A stretch of DNA of 64,000 nucleotides from Pedobacter sp. WC2423 (GTDB lineage: Bacteria > Bacteroidota > Bacteroidia > Sphingobacteriales > Sphingobacteriaceae). Of the stretch, positions 9,084 to 17,911 are shown piece after piece. The translations under genes and the position numbers were made by a program. Numbering within the stretch: the first letter of the stretch is position 1; each line of letters starts with the position of its first letter. Where the stretch lies: assembly GCF_040822065.1 (NCBI RefSeq), contig NZ_CP162005.1, positions 4,402,001 through 4,466,000 of the forward strand. Reading direction: 5' to 3'. The notes below the pieces were generated by a model that saw only the letters and a program-made list of their open reading frames with translations, was not told the DNA's origin and searched no databases.

Positions 9084-10181
9084 TTAACGGACTATTTTTC
9101 TTCGGTTTTTAATATAATCTTCAAAAATGTACTCGCCTAAACCAGTTAAGGAGCTGTAAAATGCCCTTCCTCCGTTTATTTCTGTAAACTCCCTTACAAA
9201 TTGTTGTAAATAAGGGTCCTGGGCAATCATAAAGGTCGTAATCGGGATATTCAGGCGCTTGCACTGTGCAGCCATATTTAAGGTTTTATTAATCACCTTT
9301 CTATCCAGTCCCATACTGTTTTTATAGTAACGGCCGTTCTCTTTCAGGCAGGTCGGTTTACCATCAGTAATCATGAAAATCTGTTTGTTATGTGTTTTCC
9401 GGCGACGCAATAAATCTGCAGCCAGTTCCAAACCGGCAAGGGTATTGGTATGGTAAGGCCCAACCTGCAAGTATGGAAGATCCTTCACCGTAATCGGCCA
9501 GGCATCATTTCCAAATACGACGATGTCGAGTGTATCTTTCGGGTAACGCGTTTTAATCAGTTCGGCCAGTGCCATCGCTACCTTTTTGGCTGGTGTAATT
9601 CTATCTTCTCCATATAAAATCATAGAGTGGGAGATGTCAATCATCAGCACTGTAGAAGTAAGCGTTTTATAGTCTTTTTCCTCTACCTCCAGGTCACCCT
9701 CTGTTAACGTAAAATTACCGATACCATGATTGATTTGTGCATTTTGTATCGATGCAGTCATATCAATCTGATCCAGACTGTCACCGAAGGTGTATTCACG
9801 GCGGTCTGCATTCTTTTCTTCCCCGATACCAGAGATATTACTGTTATGATTGCCCTTTCCGGCCTTCTTCAGTTTACCGAAAATTTCTTCCAGCGCAGAC
9901 TTCCGGATTACCTGTTCAGTCTTGGCGGTAATCTCCATGTTGCCGTCTTTGGAATCTTCTTTGATATAGCCCTTATCTTTCAGCTCATCAATAAAATCAC
10001 CCATGCCGTAATCGCCCGTGGTAAACTTATATTGCTTGTCCAGTTCATTCATCCAGGCCAATGTTTCACCTGCATCACCTGCAGTATAATTCAATAGCTG
10101 GGTAAATAACTTCAGCATTTCATCAAACCCGCCCTTAGGCTTGTCATCTGCTTGAAAATTAGAAAAATGGAAACCTCTCAT
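9084..10181 (-). CDS. VWA-domain protein, partner of the AAA+ ATPase
   Basis: 365 residues, cytoplasmic. The C-terminal half is a von Willebrand factor A domain with the metal-ion adhesion motif DxSxS (Asp182, Ser184, Ser186 in DISHS) and a later TDGKPT loop. The N-terminal 170 residues are helical with no named domain. By analogy with MoxR-VWA pairs, the protein probably recruits a substrate to the ATPase encoded 17 bases downstream. It is the first gene of the two-gene operon. A metal cofactor or protein target cannot be assigned from this region. Confidence 0.87.
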   Translation of the reverse strand: MRGFHFSNFQADDKPKGGFDEMLKLFTQLLNYTAGDAGETLAWMNELDKQYKFTTGDYGMGDFIDELKDKGYIKEDSKDGNMEITAKTEQVIRKSALEEIFGKLKKAGKGNHNSNISGIGEEKNADRREYTFGDSLDQIDMTASIQNAQINHGIGNFTLTEGDLEVEEKDYKTLTSTVLMIDISHSMILYGEDRITPAKKVAMALAELIKTRYPKDTLDIVVFGNDAWPITVKDLPYLQVGPYHTNTLAGLELAADLLRRRKTHNKQIFMITDGKPTCLKENGRYYKNSMGLDRKVINKTLNMAAQCKRLNIPITTFMIAQDPYLQQFVREFTEINGGRAFYSSLTGLGEYIFEDYIKNRRKIVR

Positions 10182-10269
10182 ATGTTAGTATATAACGGAA
10201 TATCGAAGGTAAAAGTTTGCCAGAGAACTAATGTTAGCTGCTTGTAAAAATACCCTCCGGAGCTTAAAC

Positions 10270-10304
10270 GCAAAAAACCAGTATACTGAATACTGGTTTT
10301 TTGC
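10270..10304 (-). terminator. Intrinsic terminator of cupin-like gene
   Basis: A stem CCAGTAT/ATACTGG with a 5-base loop is extended by A/T pairs and gives six T on the minus-strand transcript. It lies about 60 bases past the stop of the cupin-like gene at 10362. Confidence 0.85.
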
Positions 10305-10361
10305 TATACAGACTGGATATAAGCCGTAATTTGAACTGAATTATGACACAAAGGTGTTCCC

Positions 10362-11246
10362 TTATTTTTTTGGTAAGCCTTTAGCTAATGCCTTTTCTGC
10401 TCTTTTAATAGCCAGTTTTTCTCTGAATTCTGCATAAGGAGCTTTCAATGCCATTTTCAAAACGCTGTCTAAACCTCCTTTAATAGCAAGGTTAAATAAA
10501 CTTTGTGCTTTTCTGATTGGAGAAGCATCCCATGCTCTTAAACTCAAAGAGAAAGAACCATCCAGATATTTCATCCAGTGCCACATTCCTGTAGGCATGA
10601 ACAGTGTATCGCCATGTTCAAGGAAAACTTCATATCCTTCTACACCTTTGAGTGCAGGGAATTTATCAAAATCAGGATTGGCTACATCGTAATCTTCCAG
10701 TGCATAAGTAGCATTTGGGATACAATAAAGACGATCTTTCCACTTGTTATCAAATAATATGATATGTTTTCTTCCACCAAAGTGTGTATGAAAAAGATGC
10801 GGAAGATCGATGTCATAATGCAGGAAGGTCACAGAGTTTGAACCACCAAAAAACATAGCAGGCATACTCTCTATAAAGCCGCCCATTAAATCTTTAGGCA
10901 ATACGATGTCCTTGATCAGACTTGGTACATGTTTAAATAAATTAAAGAAAAATATACGGAGTTCTGTAGGCTCTGACTTAATCAGATCAAGGTAATCGCC
11001 AAAACGCATATGCGCTGCCGCCGAATTGATTGGTTTGGAAGGGTCTACTTTTGCATTGTCATATAAAGGAACCTCCAGGTTACCAGCAATTTCTTTCAGG
11101 TACTCAGTTGTCCACTTTTCTCTTGCAGGCCAGCTCTTTGTTAAACCTTTAATGATTAGAGGTTTTCTGGGGTCTAAATAGTTTTTTTTAAAGTCTGCGG
11201 GACTGATATTCTCAACGGTATCTACCGGCTTTAATATAAAGCTCAT
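10362..11246 (-). CDS. Cupin-like/JmjC-type oxygenase, paralogue 1
   Basis: 294 residues from the ATG at 11246; a TTG six bases upstream is in frame but less likely. It is a cupin_8/JmjC-type protein: an Fe(II) site is suggested by the HYD motif (His143, Asp145) and a distal His223 in PTGMWHW. These proteins are 2-oxoglutarate-dependent dioxygenases that hydroxylate protein side chains, such as the FIH and JMJD families. The WPA...W motif near the N-terminus fits this group. It is very similar to the next gene upstream (11363-12244), so the two are a tandem duplication. The substrate is not known. A terminator follows, and about 115 bases separate it from the paralogue. Confidence 0.82.
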   Translation of the reverse strand: MSFILKPVDTVENISPADFKKNYLDPRKPLIIKGLTKSWPAREKWTTEYLKEIAGNLEVPLYDNAKVDPSKPINSAAAHMRFGDYLDLIKSEPTELRIFFFNLFKHVPSLIKDIVLPKDLMGGFIESMPAMFFGGSNSVTFLHYDIDLPHLFHTHFGGRKHIILFDNKWKDRLYCIPNATYALEDYDVANPDFDKFPALKGVEGYEVFLEHGDTLFMPTGMWHWMKYLDGSFSLSLRAWDASPIRKAQSLFNLAIKGGLDSVLKMALKAPYAEFREKLAIKRAEKALAKGLPKK

Positions 11247-11362
11247 AATCAAAAAAGATCTTGTTTGAGAACAAAAGTGTAAATTAAAATCTATTTATTT
11301 ACATAAAAAGGCAAGTGATGGTACAGAAAAAAAATACTATCTGAAATTAAACTGATTCTTAA

Positions 11363-12244
11363 TTAAGATGGAGTATGTTCTGCCAGTGCTTTATTCGCCC
11401 TTTTTATGGCCAGCCGCTCTTTCCATGCCATGTATTTCTCTCTGAAATTTGCTTTCATGAAGTCATCGAACTTGCGTTGGATAGTCAGGTTATATAAACT
11501 CTTCGCTTTTACTGCCCATGACTTATCCCACGCTCTTAAGCTGATAGAAAATGAACCGTCCAGATATTTCATCCAGTGCCAGTAACCAGTAGGCATAAAC
11601 AGCGTATCCCCATGTTCCAGATAAGCTTCTGTTCCTTTTACTCCTTTCAGGGCAGGGAACTTATCAAAATCAGGATTTTCAATATCATAATCTTCTAATG
11701 CATAAGTTGCATATGGAATCTGATAAAGACGTTCCTTCCATTTATTCTCAAATAAGATCACATGTTTGCGGCCGTTAAAATGCGTATGGAAGATATGCGC
11801 CATGTCTATATCATAATGCAGGAAAGTAACAGAACCTTTTCCACCGAAAAACATATTAGGATAATTATCTAGAAAACCACCCATTAAATCTTTAGGAGCG
11901 ATATAATCATTCAGTAAGTCAGGGGCTTGCTTGATCGGATCGAACAAGAAGATCCGAAGGTCAGTAGGGGTAGTTTTGATCAGGTCAATGTAATCCGCGA
12001 ACTTCATTTCTGTAGCTGCAGCATTAATTGGTTTCGAGGGATCAGCTTTAGCGCTATCGTAGAGCGGTACTAATTTATCTCCAACTACAGTTTTCATGTA
12101 ATCCATAGACCATTTCTCATATGCTGGCCAGTTTTTAGCCATGTTCTTAATGACCAATGGCCTGCGCGCATTGAGATAGTTTTTTTCAAAATCTTCTTTG
12201 GAAATATCATCAACGCAATCAATCTGAGTTAAATCAAACTTCAT
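11363..12244 (-). CDS. Cupin-like/JmjC-type oxygenase, paralogue 2
   Basis: 293 residues, full length like its neighbour, with the same candidate Fe(II) ligands (HYD with His143 and Asp145, and a histidine in PTGYWHW). Blocks such as DPSKPIN, PKDLMGGF, SVTFLHYDID, EHGDTLFMPTG and KYLDGSFS are shared with paralogue 1. The C-terminal 40 residues and the region around 95-115 differ most, which may set substrate preference. The role is inferred as 2-oxoglutarate/Fe(II) hydroxylation. No terminator separates the pair, so both may be read from one message starting upstream of 12244. Confidence 0.82.
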   Translation of the reverse strand: MKFDLTQIDCVDDISKEDFEKNYLNARRPLVIKNMAKNWPAYEKWSMDYMKTVVGDKLVPLYDSAKADPSKPINAAATEMKFADYIDLIKTTPTDLRIFLFDPIKQAPDLLNDYIAPKDLMGGFLDNYPNMFFGGKGSVTFLHYDIDMAHIFHTHFNGRKHVILFENKWKERLYQIPYATYALEDYDIENPDFDKFPALKGVKGTEAYLEHGDTLFMPTGYWHWMKYLDGSFSISLRAWDKSWAVKAKSLYNLTIQRKFDDFMKANFREKYMAWKERLAIKRANKALAEHTPS

Positions 12245-12330
12245 GTTAAAATAATGTTAATTCTTGTAAAATTATAGAATTTGACTTTTCTTACCAATAG
12301 GTCAATGGAAAATAAAAAATTCTGACAATA

Positions 12331-12359
12331 AAAAAACACAGCAATTTATGCTGTGTTTT
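12331..12359 (-). terminator. Intrinsic terminator of fasciclin gene
   Basis: An 8-bp core stem (ACACAGCA/TGCTGTGT) with a 5-base loop, flanked by A and T runs that become the U tract on the minus strand. It lies about 30 bases after the fasciclin gene stop. Confidence 0.88.
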
Positions 12360-12387
12360 CACTGTTATAGAAAATAAATTAAAAGAA

Positions 12388-12939
12388 TTAGTTAGGCATC
12401 AGCACGCTATCAATAACGTGGATTACACCATTTTTCTGCATTACATTAGCAATAGTAACGGTAGCTGTTCCCCCTTTTTCATCCGTTAAAATTAATTTGT
12501 CTCCGTCCATAGAAGCCCATAATTTTCCACCAGCTACAGTAGTTAATTCTGCTTTGCCATTACCTGCTTTAATTGCTTTGGCAATTGCTTTTGAATCCAT
12601 TTTTCCAGCAACAACATGGTAAGTAAGGATTTTAGTTAACATGTCTTTGTTTTCTGGTTTTAAAACTGTTTCTACAGTACCAGCTGGCAATTTGTTAAAA
12701 GCTTCGTTTGTTGGAGCAAATACGGTAAAAGGTCCGGCACTTTTTAAAGTTTCCACAAGACCTGCAGCTTTAACAGCAGCAACCAATGTAGTATGGTCTT
12801 TTGAGTTTACTGCATTGTCAACAATATCTTTATTGGCATACATTGCTGCACCACCAACCATTGGATTTTTTTGCGCGTAAACTGAAGTTGAAAATGCCAT
12901 AGCTACTATGACAAATACAGGTAAGATGAATCTTTTCAT
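12388..12939 (-). CDS. Secreted fasciclin (FAS1)-domain protein
   Basis: 183 residues. A signal peptide (MKRFILPVFVIVAMAFSTSVYAQ) is followed by one FAS1 domain. Hallmarks are the H1 motif TVFAPTNEAFNKLP and the H2 region YHVVAGKM, ending in NGVIHVIDSVLMP. FAS1 domains mediate adhesion or ligand binding on cell surfaces; single-domain bacterial versions are usually periplasmic or secreted, and their ligand is unknown. It lies downstream of the dehydrogenase gene with a 33-base gap and ends at its own terminator. Confidence 0.9.
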   Translation of the reverse strand: MKRFILPVFVIVAMAFSTSVYAQKNPMVGGAAMYANKDIVDNAVNSKDHTTLVAAVKAAGLVETLKSAGPFTVFAPTNEAFNKLPAGTVETVLKPENKDMLTKILTYHVVAGKMDSKAIAKAIKAGNGKAELTTVAGGKLWASMDGDKLILTDEKGGTATVTIANVMQKNGVIHVIDSVLMPN

Positions 12940-12972
12940 GATTTTGTTTTATAGCAGGAGATACGGCGAATA

Positions 12973-13776
12973 CTAGTGCTTGGTTTTTTGAATAGCCAGA
13001 TTTTTTGTTCTCATGTATTTGGAGAATCTTAACGGAAAGAAGCGTTTGAATAAAATCCCCTTCACTTCTTTGCCGCCCATATAGACTTCTTCTTTGTTTT
13101 GTTGAATTGCTTTGACAATTAAGCTGGCGCACTCAGCCGGGGCAAGACCAAGCTCCTGGTTCTCGTCCATTTTATTGTACAGCTGCCCATCAGCAGTCAT
13201 TGCATTCAGCGAAATATTTGTTTGAATATAGCCCGGACAAACCAGGGTGATCTGTATGTTTTGATCAGCTACTTCTGATCGTAAAGAATCGAAGTATCCA
13301 TGTAAAGCATGTTTGGAAGCTGCGTAAGCAGAACGGTATGCCGTTCCGAATTTGCCAGTCAGACTACTGATACAGACAATTTTACCTCCACCTTTAGTAA
13401 TCATCTGAGGTAATACCGCTTTGCTCAAAGCGACTGTTCCCCAAAAGTTGACATTCATCAGCTTTTGTTCTACGTTTAAAGCAGTTTCCAATGCTAATGA
13501 CCGCTGACTCAATCCTCCGCTGTTGATCAGCATATCAATATGGCCAAATATTTTTTGTGCATCTCTGGCCTTGTCTGCTAAAAGGGCAGTATCTTCCAGA
13601 TCAAAAGAAAGTACATGTACATTGATCTGATTTTTACAGTTCCCTTTTACCCTGAAAAGTTCGTCTCTGTTGCGCGCAGAAATAATAAGATTTGCCCCTG
13701 AATTATTATAAGCATAAACAAGTGCTTCGCCGATTCCCGAAGAAGCTCCCGTGATCCAGATTACTTTATTCTTCAT
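12973..13776 (-). CDS. Short-chain dehydrogenase/reductase
   Basis: 267 residues. Classical SDR: cofactor-binding TGASSGIG (residues 9-16), NSGG in place of NNAG, the active-site Ser in CISSLTGKFG, and YAASK with catalytic Tyr and Lys. The C-terminal extension and LVCPGYIQTNIS segment match the DHRS7/DltE-like branch that reduces lipid-like or steroid-like carbonyls, but the substrate is unproven. It lies 23 bases downstream of hemW and 33 bases upstream of the fasciclin gene, on the same strand. Confidence 0.88.
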   Translation of the reverse strand: MKNKVIWITGASSGIGEALVYAYNNSGANLIISARNRDELFRVKGNCKNQINVHVLSFDLEDTALLADKARDAQKIFGHIDMLINSGGLSQRSLALETALNVEQKLMNVNFWGTVALSKAVLPQMITKGGGKIVCISSLTGKFGTAYRSAYAASKHALHGYFDSLRSEVADQNIQITLVCPGYIQTNISLNAMTADGQLYNKMDENQELGLAPAECASLIVKAIQQNKEEVYMGGKEVKGILFKRFFPLRFSKYMRTKNLAIQKTKH

Positions 13777-13799
13777 TGTTTTTTTATTAATTATTCAGA

Positions 13800-14945
13800 T
13801 TAATCTTCCGGATGTTCGTCTAAAAGGAATAATTCTGAAGCGATATAATCAGCAAACAACTTGCCGTCAGGTGTCAGTATTAACCTGTCATTCTCATTTT
13901 TAAGCCAGTCGCGCTGTAAAAACGGAACTATGTTTTTTAATGTGTCTGCTAAAAATATTTTACCAAATTCGGTGCCTATTTTTTGTAAATCTGTACCCCA
14001 CATAGTGCGGAGCGAAGTCATGATATACTCGTTAAAGCGGTCGTAAATATCGAGTTCTTCTATCGTTTCTGCCAATTTATCCAACGCTAACTGCTGCATA
14101 TATTTAGCATTGTTTGCAATATTCAGATACCTGACATTTCCGTTAAAGCCATGTGCCGAGGGGCCAATTCCTAAATAGGGAATGCCTTTCCAGTAATTGG
14201 TATTGTGGACCGCATGACGGCCAGGTAAGCTATAATTTGATATTTCATAATGATCAAAACCAGCACTAGCCAGCTTGTCAGTCAATGTGATAAACTGAGC
14301 CGCGCTTTGCTCATCATTCACAGGGATTTGCTTTCCCTTTTTTATCGCTGCGGCTAAGGCTGTTTTAGGTTCAACTGTTAACGAGTAGGCCGAAATATGC
14401 GGAGTTTGCAAACTGACCGCTTTGTTGATGTTACTCAGCCATTTTTCATCGGTTAGCAAAGGGAATCCATAAATAAGGTCGATACTCAGATTCTCGAATC
14501 CCGCATCCTGACTGCGTTTAATACAGGTTTCTGCTTCATTGGAAGTATGCGCCCTGTTCATCCAAACCAGATCTTCATTAAAAAAAGACTGTACACCAAT
14601 GCTGAAGCGGTTGACGGGAAGCTGACGCAATTGTGCAATTTTCTTTGCATCTAAATCATCTGGATTAGTTTCAATAGTGATTTCAGCATCGGCCGAAATA
14701 GAAAAATTGGAGGTTAAAGTATCAAAGATCCTGGCCAATGATTTCTCCGGTAAAAGAGAAGGTGTGCCGCCACCAAAATAGATACTCCCTATCTGCTGAT
14801 CAGAAATTCTGCTCTTTTTTAAAAGGATTTCTTTGCAAATCGCATCAGTCATTTCATCTACATGCTGCAGAGAGGTGCTGAAATGAAAATCACAATAATT
14901 ACAAGCTTGTTTACAAAAGGGGATATGGATATAAATTCCTGCCAT
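13800..14945 (-). CDS. hemW: Radical SAM heme chaperone HemW
   Basis: 381 residues from the ATG at 14945; an upstream in-frame ATG would add 30 residues with no family match. The iron-sulfur motif CxxxCxxC is at the start (PFCKQACNYCDF), followed by GGGTPSLL, ETNPDD, the GVQSF strand and YGFPLLT, all typical of HemW/CPO-like proteins. HemW binds heme and delivers it to respiratory proteins; it lacks the oxygen-independent coproporphyrinogen oxidase activity with which it was once annotated. Length is as expected for the family. It is divergent from the histidine phosphatase gene across a 188-base region containing an unusual set of inverted repeats. Confidence 0.93.
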   Translation of the reverse strand: MAGIYIHIPFCKQACNYCDFHFSTSLQHVDEMTDAICKEILLKKSRISDQQIGSIYFGGGTPSLLPEKSLARIFDTLTSNFSISADAEITIETNPDDLDAKKIAQLRQLPVNRFSIGVQSFFNEDLVWMNRAHTSNEAETCIKRSQDAGFENLSIDLIYGFPLLTDEKWLSNINKAVSLQTPHISAYSLTVEPKTALAAAIKKGKQIPVNDEQSAAQFITLTDKLASAGFDHYEISNYSLPGRHAVHNTNYWKGIPYLGIGPSAHGFNGNVRYLNIANNAKYMQQLALDKLAETIEELDIYDRFNEYIMTSLRTMWGTDLQKIGTEFGKIFLADTLKNIVPFLQRDWLKNENDRLILTPDGKLFADYIASELFLLDEHPED

Positions 14946-15050
14946 AGGGGCAAAGGTAAGTGCAATTATGTGTTTCTTCAGATATTTATTACGCCGCGCT
15001 CTCTTGTACCATCTTGCTGTAAAGCAAATGCTCAAGCAGGTTAAACAAAT

Positions 15051-15108
15051 AACCGGCTCATTTATTCTTTATATTTGAGCCGAATAATGATTTAACCGGC
15101 TCAAATAT
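15051..15108. repeat. Three-part inverted/direct repeat with alternative hairpins
   Basis: A perfect 12-bp inverted repeat, ATATTTGAGCCG (15071-15082) and CGGCTCAAATAT (15097-15108), is accompanied by an extra copy of one arm, AACCGGCTCA, at 15051-15060 repeated at 15094-15103. The middle TGAGCCG can pair with either flank, allowing two exclusive hairpins. It lies between the divergent hemW and phosphatase genes, 25 bases upstream of the latter start. It could be an operator or a leader switch; no family is recognised. Confidence 0.55.
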
Positions 15109-15133
15109 TAAATTGAAATAATATTCAGACCTT

Positions 15134-15682
15134 ATGAAGAAAACTGCCTTAACCTTTCTGTATATATTATCTGTCCTGGTTTTACCATTGATTGTAAAAT
15201 CGCAAGCTAAAATTGTCATTATCCGTCATGGAGAAAAGCAAGAGCAGAATGAAAACCTGAACTGTAAAGGGCTTAACAGGTCTTTAAAGCTAGCGAGTAT
15301 ACTGTCTAAAAAGATTGGAGTTCCAACGGCGATCTATGTACCATCATTAGGTAATGGGAACCAAACCACTCATTCCCGCATGTTTCAGACTATTACCCCG
15401 TTTGCTGTTAAATATAATTTAAGTATCAACAGCAGCTTCAATGGAGCAGATTATGCCAGCATCGCCAAAGAAATCAAACATAAAAAAGGAACGGTACTAT
15501 TGGTTTGGAACCACGGCAACATTCCTGCGCTGGCCAAAGCACTCGGAATCAAACATCAGAAACTAAACTGGAATTCAAACGATTTCGATTCGATCTGGAT
15601 CATTACCGGCAGCGGTAAAGACAAAGTGCTTAAAACTGACAAAGAAGGAATCCTGCCTGGTGCTGACTGTCCGGTTTTCTAA
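15134..15682 (+). CDS. Secreted histidine phosphatase superfamily protein
   Basis: 182 residues with a signal peptide (about 1-24). The phosphatase core begins with IVIIRHGEK, where the His would be phosphorylated, and the second catalytic His lies in LLVWNHGNIPALA. Branch 1 histidine phosphatases act on phosphate esters; a periplasmic location suggests phosphate scavenging or a sugar/lipid phosphate, but the substrate is not predictable. It is short for the family yet complete from motif to motif. It is flanked by the inverted-repeat region upstream and a 34-base hairpin region downstream. It appears monocistronic. Confidence 0.83.
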   Translation: MKKTALTFLYILSVLVLPLIVKSQAKIVIIRHGEKQEQNENLNCKGLNRSLKLASILSKKIGVPTAIYVPSLGNGNQTTHSRMFQTITPFAVKYNLSINSSFNGADYASIAKEIKHKKGTVLLVWNHGNIPALAKALGIKHQKLNWNSNDFDSIWIITGSGKDKVLKTDKEGILPGADCPVF

Positions 15683-15770
15683 TCCCCTATATTTTCCTGC
15701 AATTTATTCATGAATTACTCCCCGCTTTTGTAAAGAGCAGGTAGTAATACTCGCCTGGTTAACTTAAGTA

Positions 15771-15804
15771 TGAGTCCACCTTTTCCTGAAAATACGTGGA
15801 CTCA
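15771..15804. repeat. Intergenic hairpin without U tract
   Basis: TGAGTCCAC (15771-15779) and GTGGACTCA (15796-15804) are perfect complements, and inner TTTTC/GAAAA can extend the stem. No T run follows on either strand, so it is not a standard terminator. It lies in the 269-base gap between the phosphatase and DUF4271 genes, which otherwise shows only a -7-like motif near 15910. Confidence 0.6.
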
Positions 15805-15909
15805 CTATGGAGTTGAAGCAGATCTGATGTGGATACATACATAACAATAACACTACTCATCAAGACTTGCTATTCTGTAGCAAAGCATGAATGTGAAATA
15901 ATAATATCT

Positions 15910-15917
15910 TAGATTTG
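15910..15917 (+). promoter_or_regulatory. -7-like promoter element for DUF4271-hemD
   Basis: TAGATTTG fits TAnnTTTG exactly and ends 34 bases upstream of the ATG at 15952. No good -33 TTG is seen at normal spacing. Confidence 0.4.
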
Positions 15918-15951
15918 CACAAAGGAATAATCCCGTTACTTTAATAGGTCG

Positions 15952-16938
15952 ATGTATAAATACTTTTTGATGACTTTTTTCCTGCTGTGCATGGTGGGCT
16001 TTGGAAAGGTGAATGCGCAGAATTTGGCTGTTGTCAGAGATTCTACCGTAAAGCACAGGGTTTATAAACCCCGTGTGGTCAGAGACTCTGCATTTCTGGC
16101 GCGGCAAAAGTTTGTTACCGACTCTATCATGACGCATACCTGGATCCTTCCGGACTCCCTGATCAACAAACATATTTTGATGGACAGCATCATGAAAGCC
16201 AATGTTTTTGAGAAACTTGATCTTGATGCCTGGTTTAAAAAGTATAGTAAACTGAAGAAAGTGAGTAAGTTCAGAACAGGCAATCCTCTACATAAAGGAC
16301 AGACCTGGGTACTTGGTTTTATTGTGCTGCTTCTGGTTGTTTTTGCGATCCTCAGAATCTCTTTTGCCAAACAATTGCAGAGTATCATTCAATCCTTTTA
16401 CAGTAATCGTGGGCTAAATAACCTCAATAAAGAAGATAATGTGTTCAGTTCGTGGCCATTTTTATTTTTATTTATACAATTTGGCTTTACAATCGGGATG
16501 TTTTTCTACCTCGTTGCGCAATATTATCAGCTCGCTTACGTACACCAGGGTTTCCGTTTTTTCGTCAGTGTTTCCATTCTGATTGTGGTATTATATGCAA
16601 CGAAAATTCTTTTACTGCGTGTGCTCGGACATCTGTTTAACATCCAGAAAGCTGTCCATGAGTACATTTCTATATTATATTTGAGTTATTTTAACATCTC
16701 TTTAATCTTCATTCCACTAGTTGTCGCTTTTGCCTTATCACCAATGAAATATGGTATATATTACATAGTTATCTCATTTATTTTGTTGGGGATTATTTTC
16801 ACGTTTCAATTTATAAGAGCAGGAATAAATATTTTATCTCATTATCGGTTTTCTAAATTCTATTTATTTATGTACTTTTGTGCCCTCGAAATATGTCCTA
16901 TTTTGATATTAATCAAGGCCATAGGATTGGAGCTGTAA
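15952..16938 (+). CDS. DUF4271 membrane protein
   Basis: 328 residues. A signal-type N-terminus (MYKYFLMTFFLLCMVGFGKVNAQ) is followed by about 90 polar residues and then six or so transmembrane helices from about residue 120 to the end. This fits DUF4271, a Bacteroidota family of unknown function usually encoded next to a HemD-like uroporphyrinogen-III synthase, as here (9-base gap). The pairing suggests a role linked to tetrapyrrole synthesis or the membrane, but this is inference only. The two genes end at a strong terminator. Confidence 0.85.
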   Translation: MYKYFLMTFFLLCMVGFGKVNAQNLAVVRDSTVKHRVYKPRVVRDSAFLARQKFVTDSIMTHTWILPDSLINKHILMDSIMKANVFEKLDLDAWFKKYSKLKKVSKFRTGNPLHKGQTWVLGFIVLLLVVFAILRISFAKQLQSIIQSFYSNRGLNNLNKEDNVFSSWPFLFLFIQFGFTIGMFFYLVAQYYQLAYVHQGFRFFVSVSILIVVLYATKILLLRVLGHLFNIQKAVHEYISILYLSYFNISLIFIPLVVAFALSPMKYGIYYIVISFILLGIIFTFQFIRAGINILSHYRFSKFYLFMYFCALEICPILILIKAIGLEL

Positions 16939-16947
16939 TTAGGTAAA

Positions 16948-17718
16948 ATGCAAGAAAAAACAGAAGATAGGTTGCGTAAAGTAAAAAGTATACTGATAAC
17001 TTTGCCAAAGCCCGAAACAGAGAAGTCCCCATACTTTGATTTGGCTAAGAAATACAATTTAAAAATTGATTTCAGATCCTTCATTCATGTGGAAGGTATT
17101 CCGGCAAGGGACTTTAGAAAAGATAAGATCACATTAGCTGATTTTACTGCTGTAGTATTTACAAGCAGGAATGCGGTAGATCATTTTTTTAGAATTAGTG
17201 AGGAAATGAGGTATGAAGTACCTGCAGATCTGAAGTACTTTTGTATTTCAGAATCAACCGCCCTATATCTTCAAAAATACATCCAGTACAGGAAACGGAA
17301 AATATTTTTCGGTAAGCAGACTGCTGCCGATTTATCAGAAGTACTGAAAAAACATGCGGGGGAGAAATTCCTTTACCCATGTTCTGACGTAGCTACAGAA
17401 GATACGATGAATTTCTTGTTGAAAAATGGATACGATCTGACTCCGGCAGTATTATTTAAGACCGTAGTAAGCGATCTTTCAGATCTTGCTGAAGTGACTT
17501 ATGACATGATCGCCTTTTTCAGTCCGTCAAGTATTCAGTCGTTGTATACAAATTTCCCTACTTTCCAGCAAAATAATACAAGGATTGCTGTATTTGGAGT
17601 AAACACACATAAAGCGATTATGGATAATAACCTGATCGTAGACATTGCTGCACCATCACCGGAATCGCCTTCAATGATCATGGCTATTGAAAATTATATT
17701 AAGAAATCAAATAAGTAA
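16948..17718 (+). CDS. hemD: Uroporphyrinogen-III synthase family protein
   Basis: 256 residues, cytoplasmic. It has the two-lobe HemD layout: an N-terminal KVKSILITLPKPE strand, VVFTSRNAVDHFF near residue 75, FLYPCSDVATEDTM near 140, and AFFSPSSIQSLY near 190. HemD closes hydroxymethylbilane with inversion of ring D, the last shared step to heme and sirohaem. Sequence conservation in HemD is low, so the assignment rests on these segments and on the DUF4271 neighbour. It is the second gene of the operon. Confidence 0.85.
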   Translation: MQEKTEDRLRKVKSILITLPKPETEKSPYFDLAKKYNLKIDFRSFIHVEGIPARDFRKDKITLADFTAVVFTSRNAVDHFFRISEEMRYEVPADLKYFCISESTALYLQKYIQYRKRKIFFGKQTAADLSEVLKKHAGEKFLYPCSDVATEDTMNFLLKNGYDLTPAVLFKTVVSDLSDLAEVTYDMIAFFSPSSIQSLYTNFPTFQQNNTRIAVFGVNTHKAIMDNNLIVDIAAPSPESPSMIMAIENYIKKSNK

Positions 17719-17787
17719 AATAGCACTGTTGATAAAATTTCCCAAATTGGGGAATCGAATGTACCTGCTAAATTCTTTTAACCTATT

Positions 17788-17827
17788 AAGCAAGATGTTA
17801 TCTAATTATTAACATCTTGCTTTTTTT
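17788..17827 (+). terminator. Intrinsic terminator after hemD
   Basis: A perfect 13-bp stem (AAGCAAGATGTTA/TAACATCTTGCTT) with a 9-base loop and a continuing T run. It lies 70 bases past the hemD stop and upstream of gldK. Confidence 0.93.
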
Positions 17828-17911
17828 GTATTTAAGACTTATATTTATCTCATAATAATTGTTTATATCAATCATATTTGATAAAATTGTTGTAAAATTG
17901 CTCCAGGGCTT

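Noticed and set aside
14946..15035. 30-residue N-terminal extension of HemW
   Set aside because: HemW proteins begin at MAGIYIHIPFC-type sequence; the extension is basic, unrelated and lies in the promoter region.
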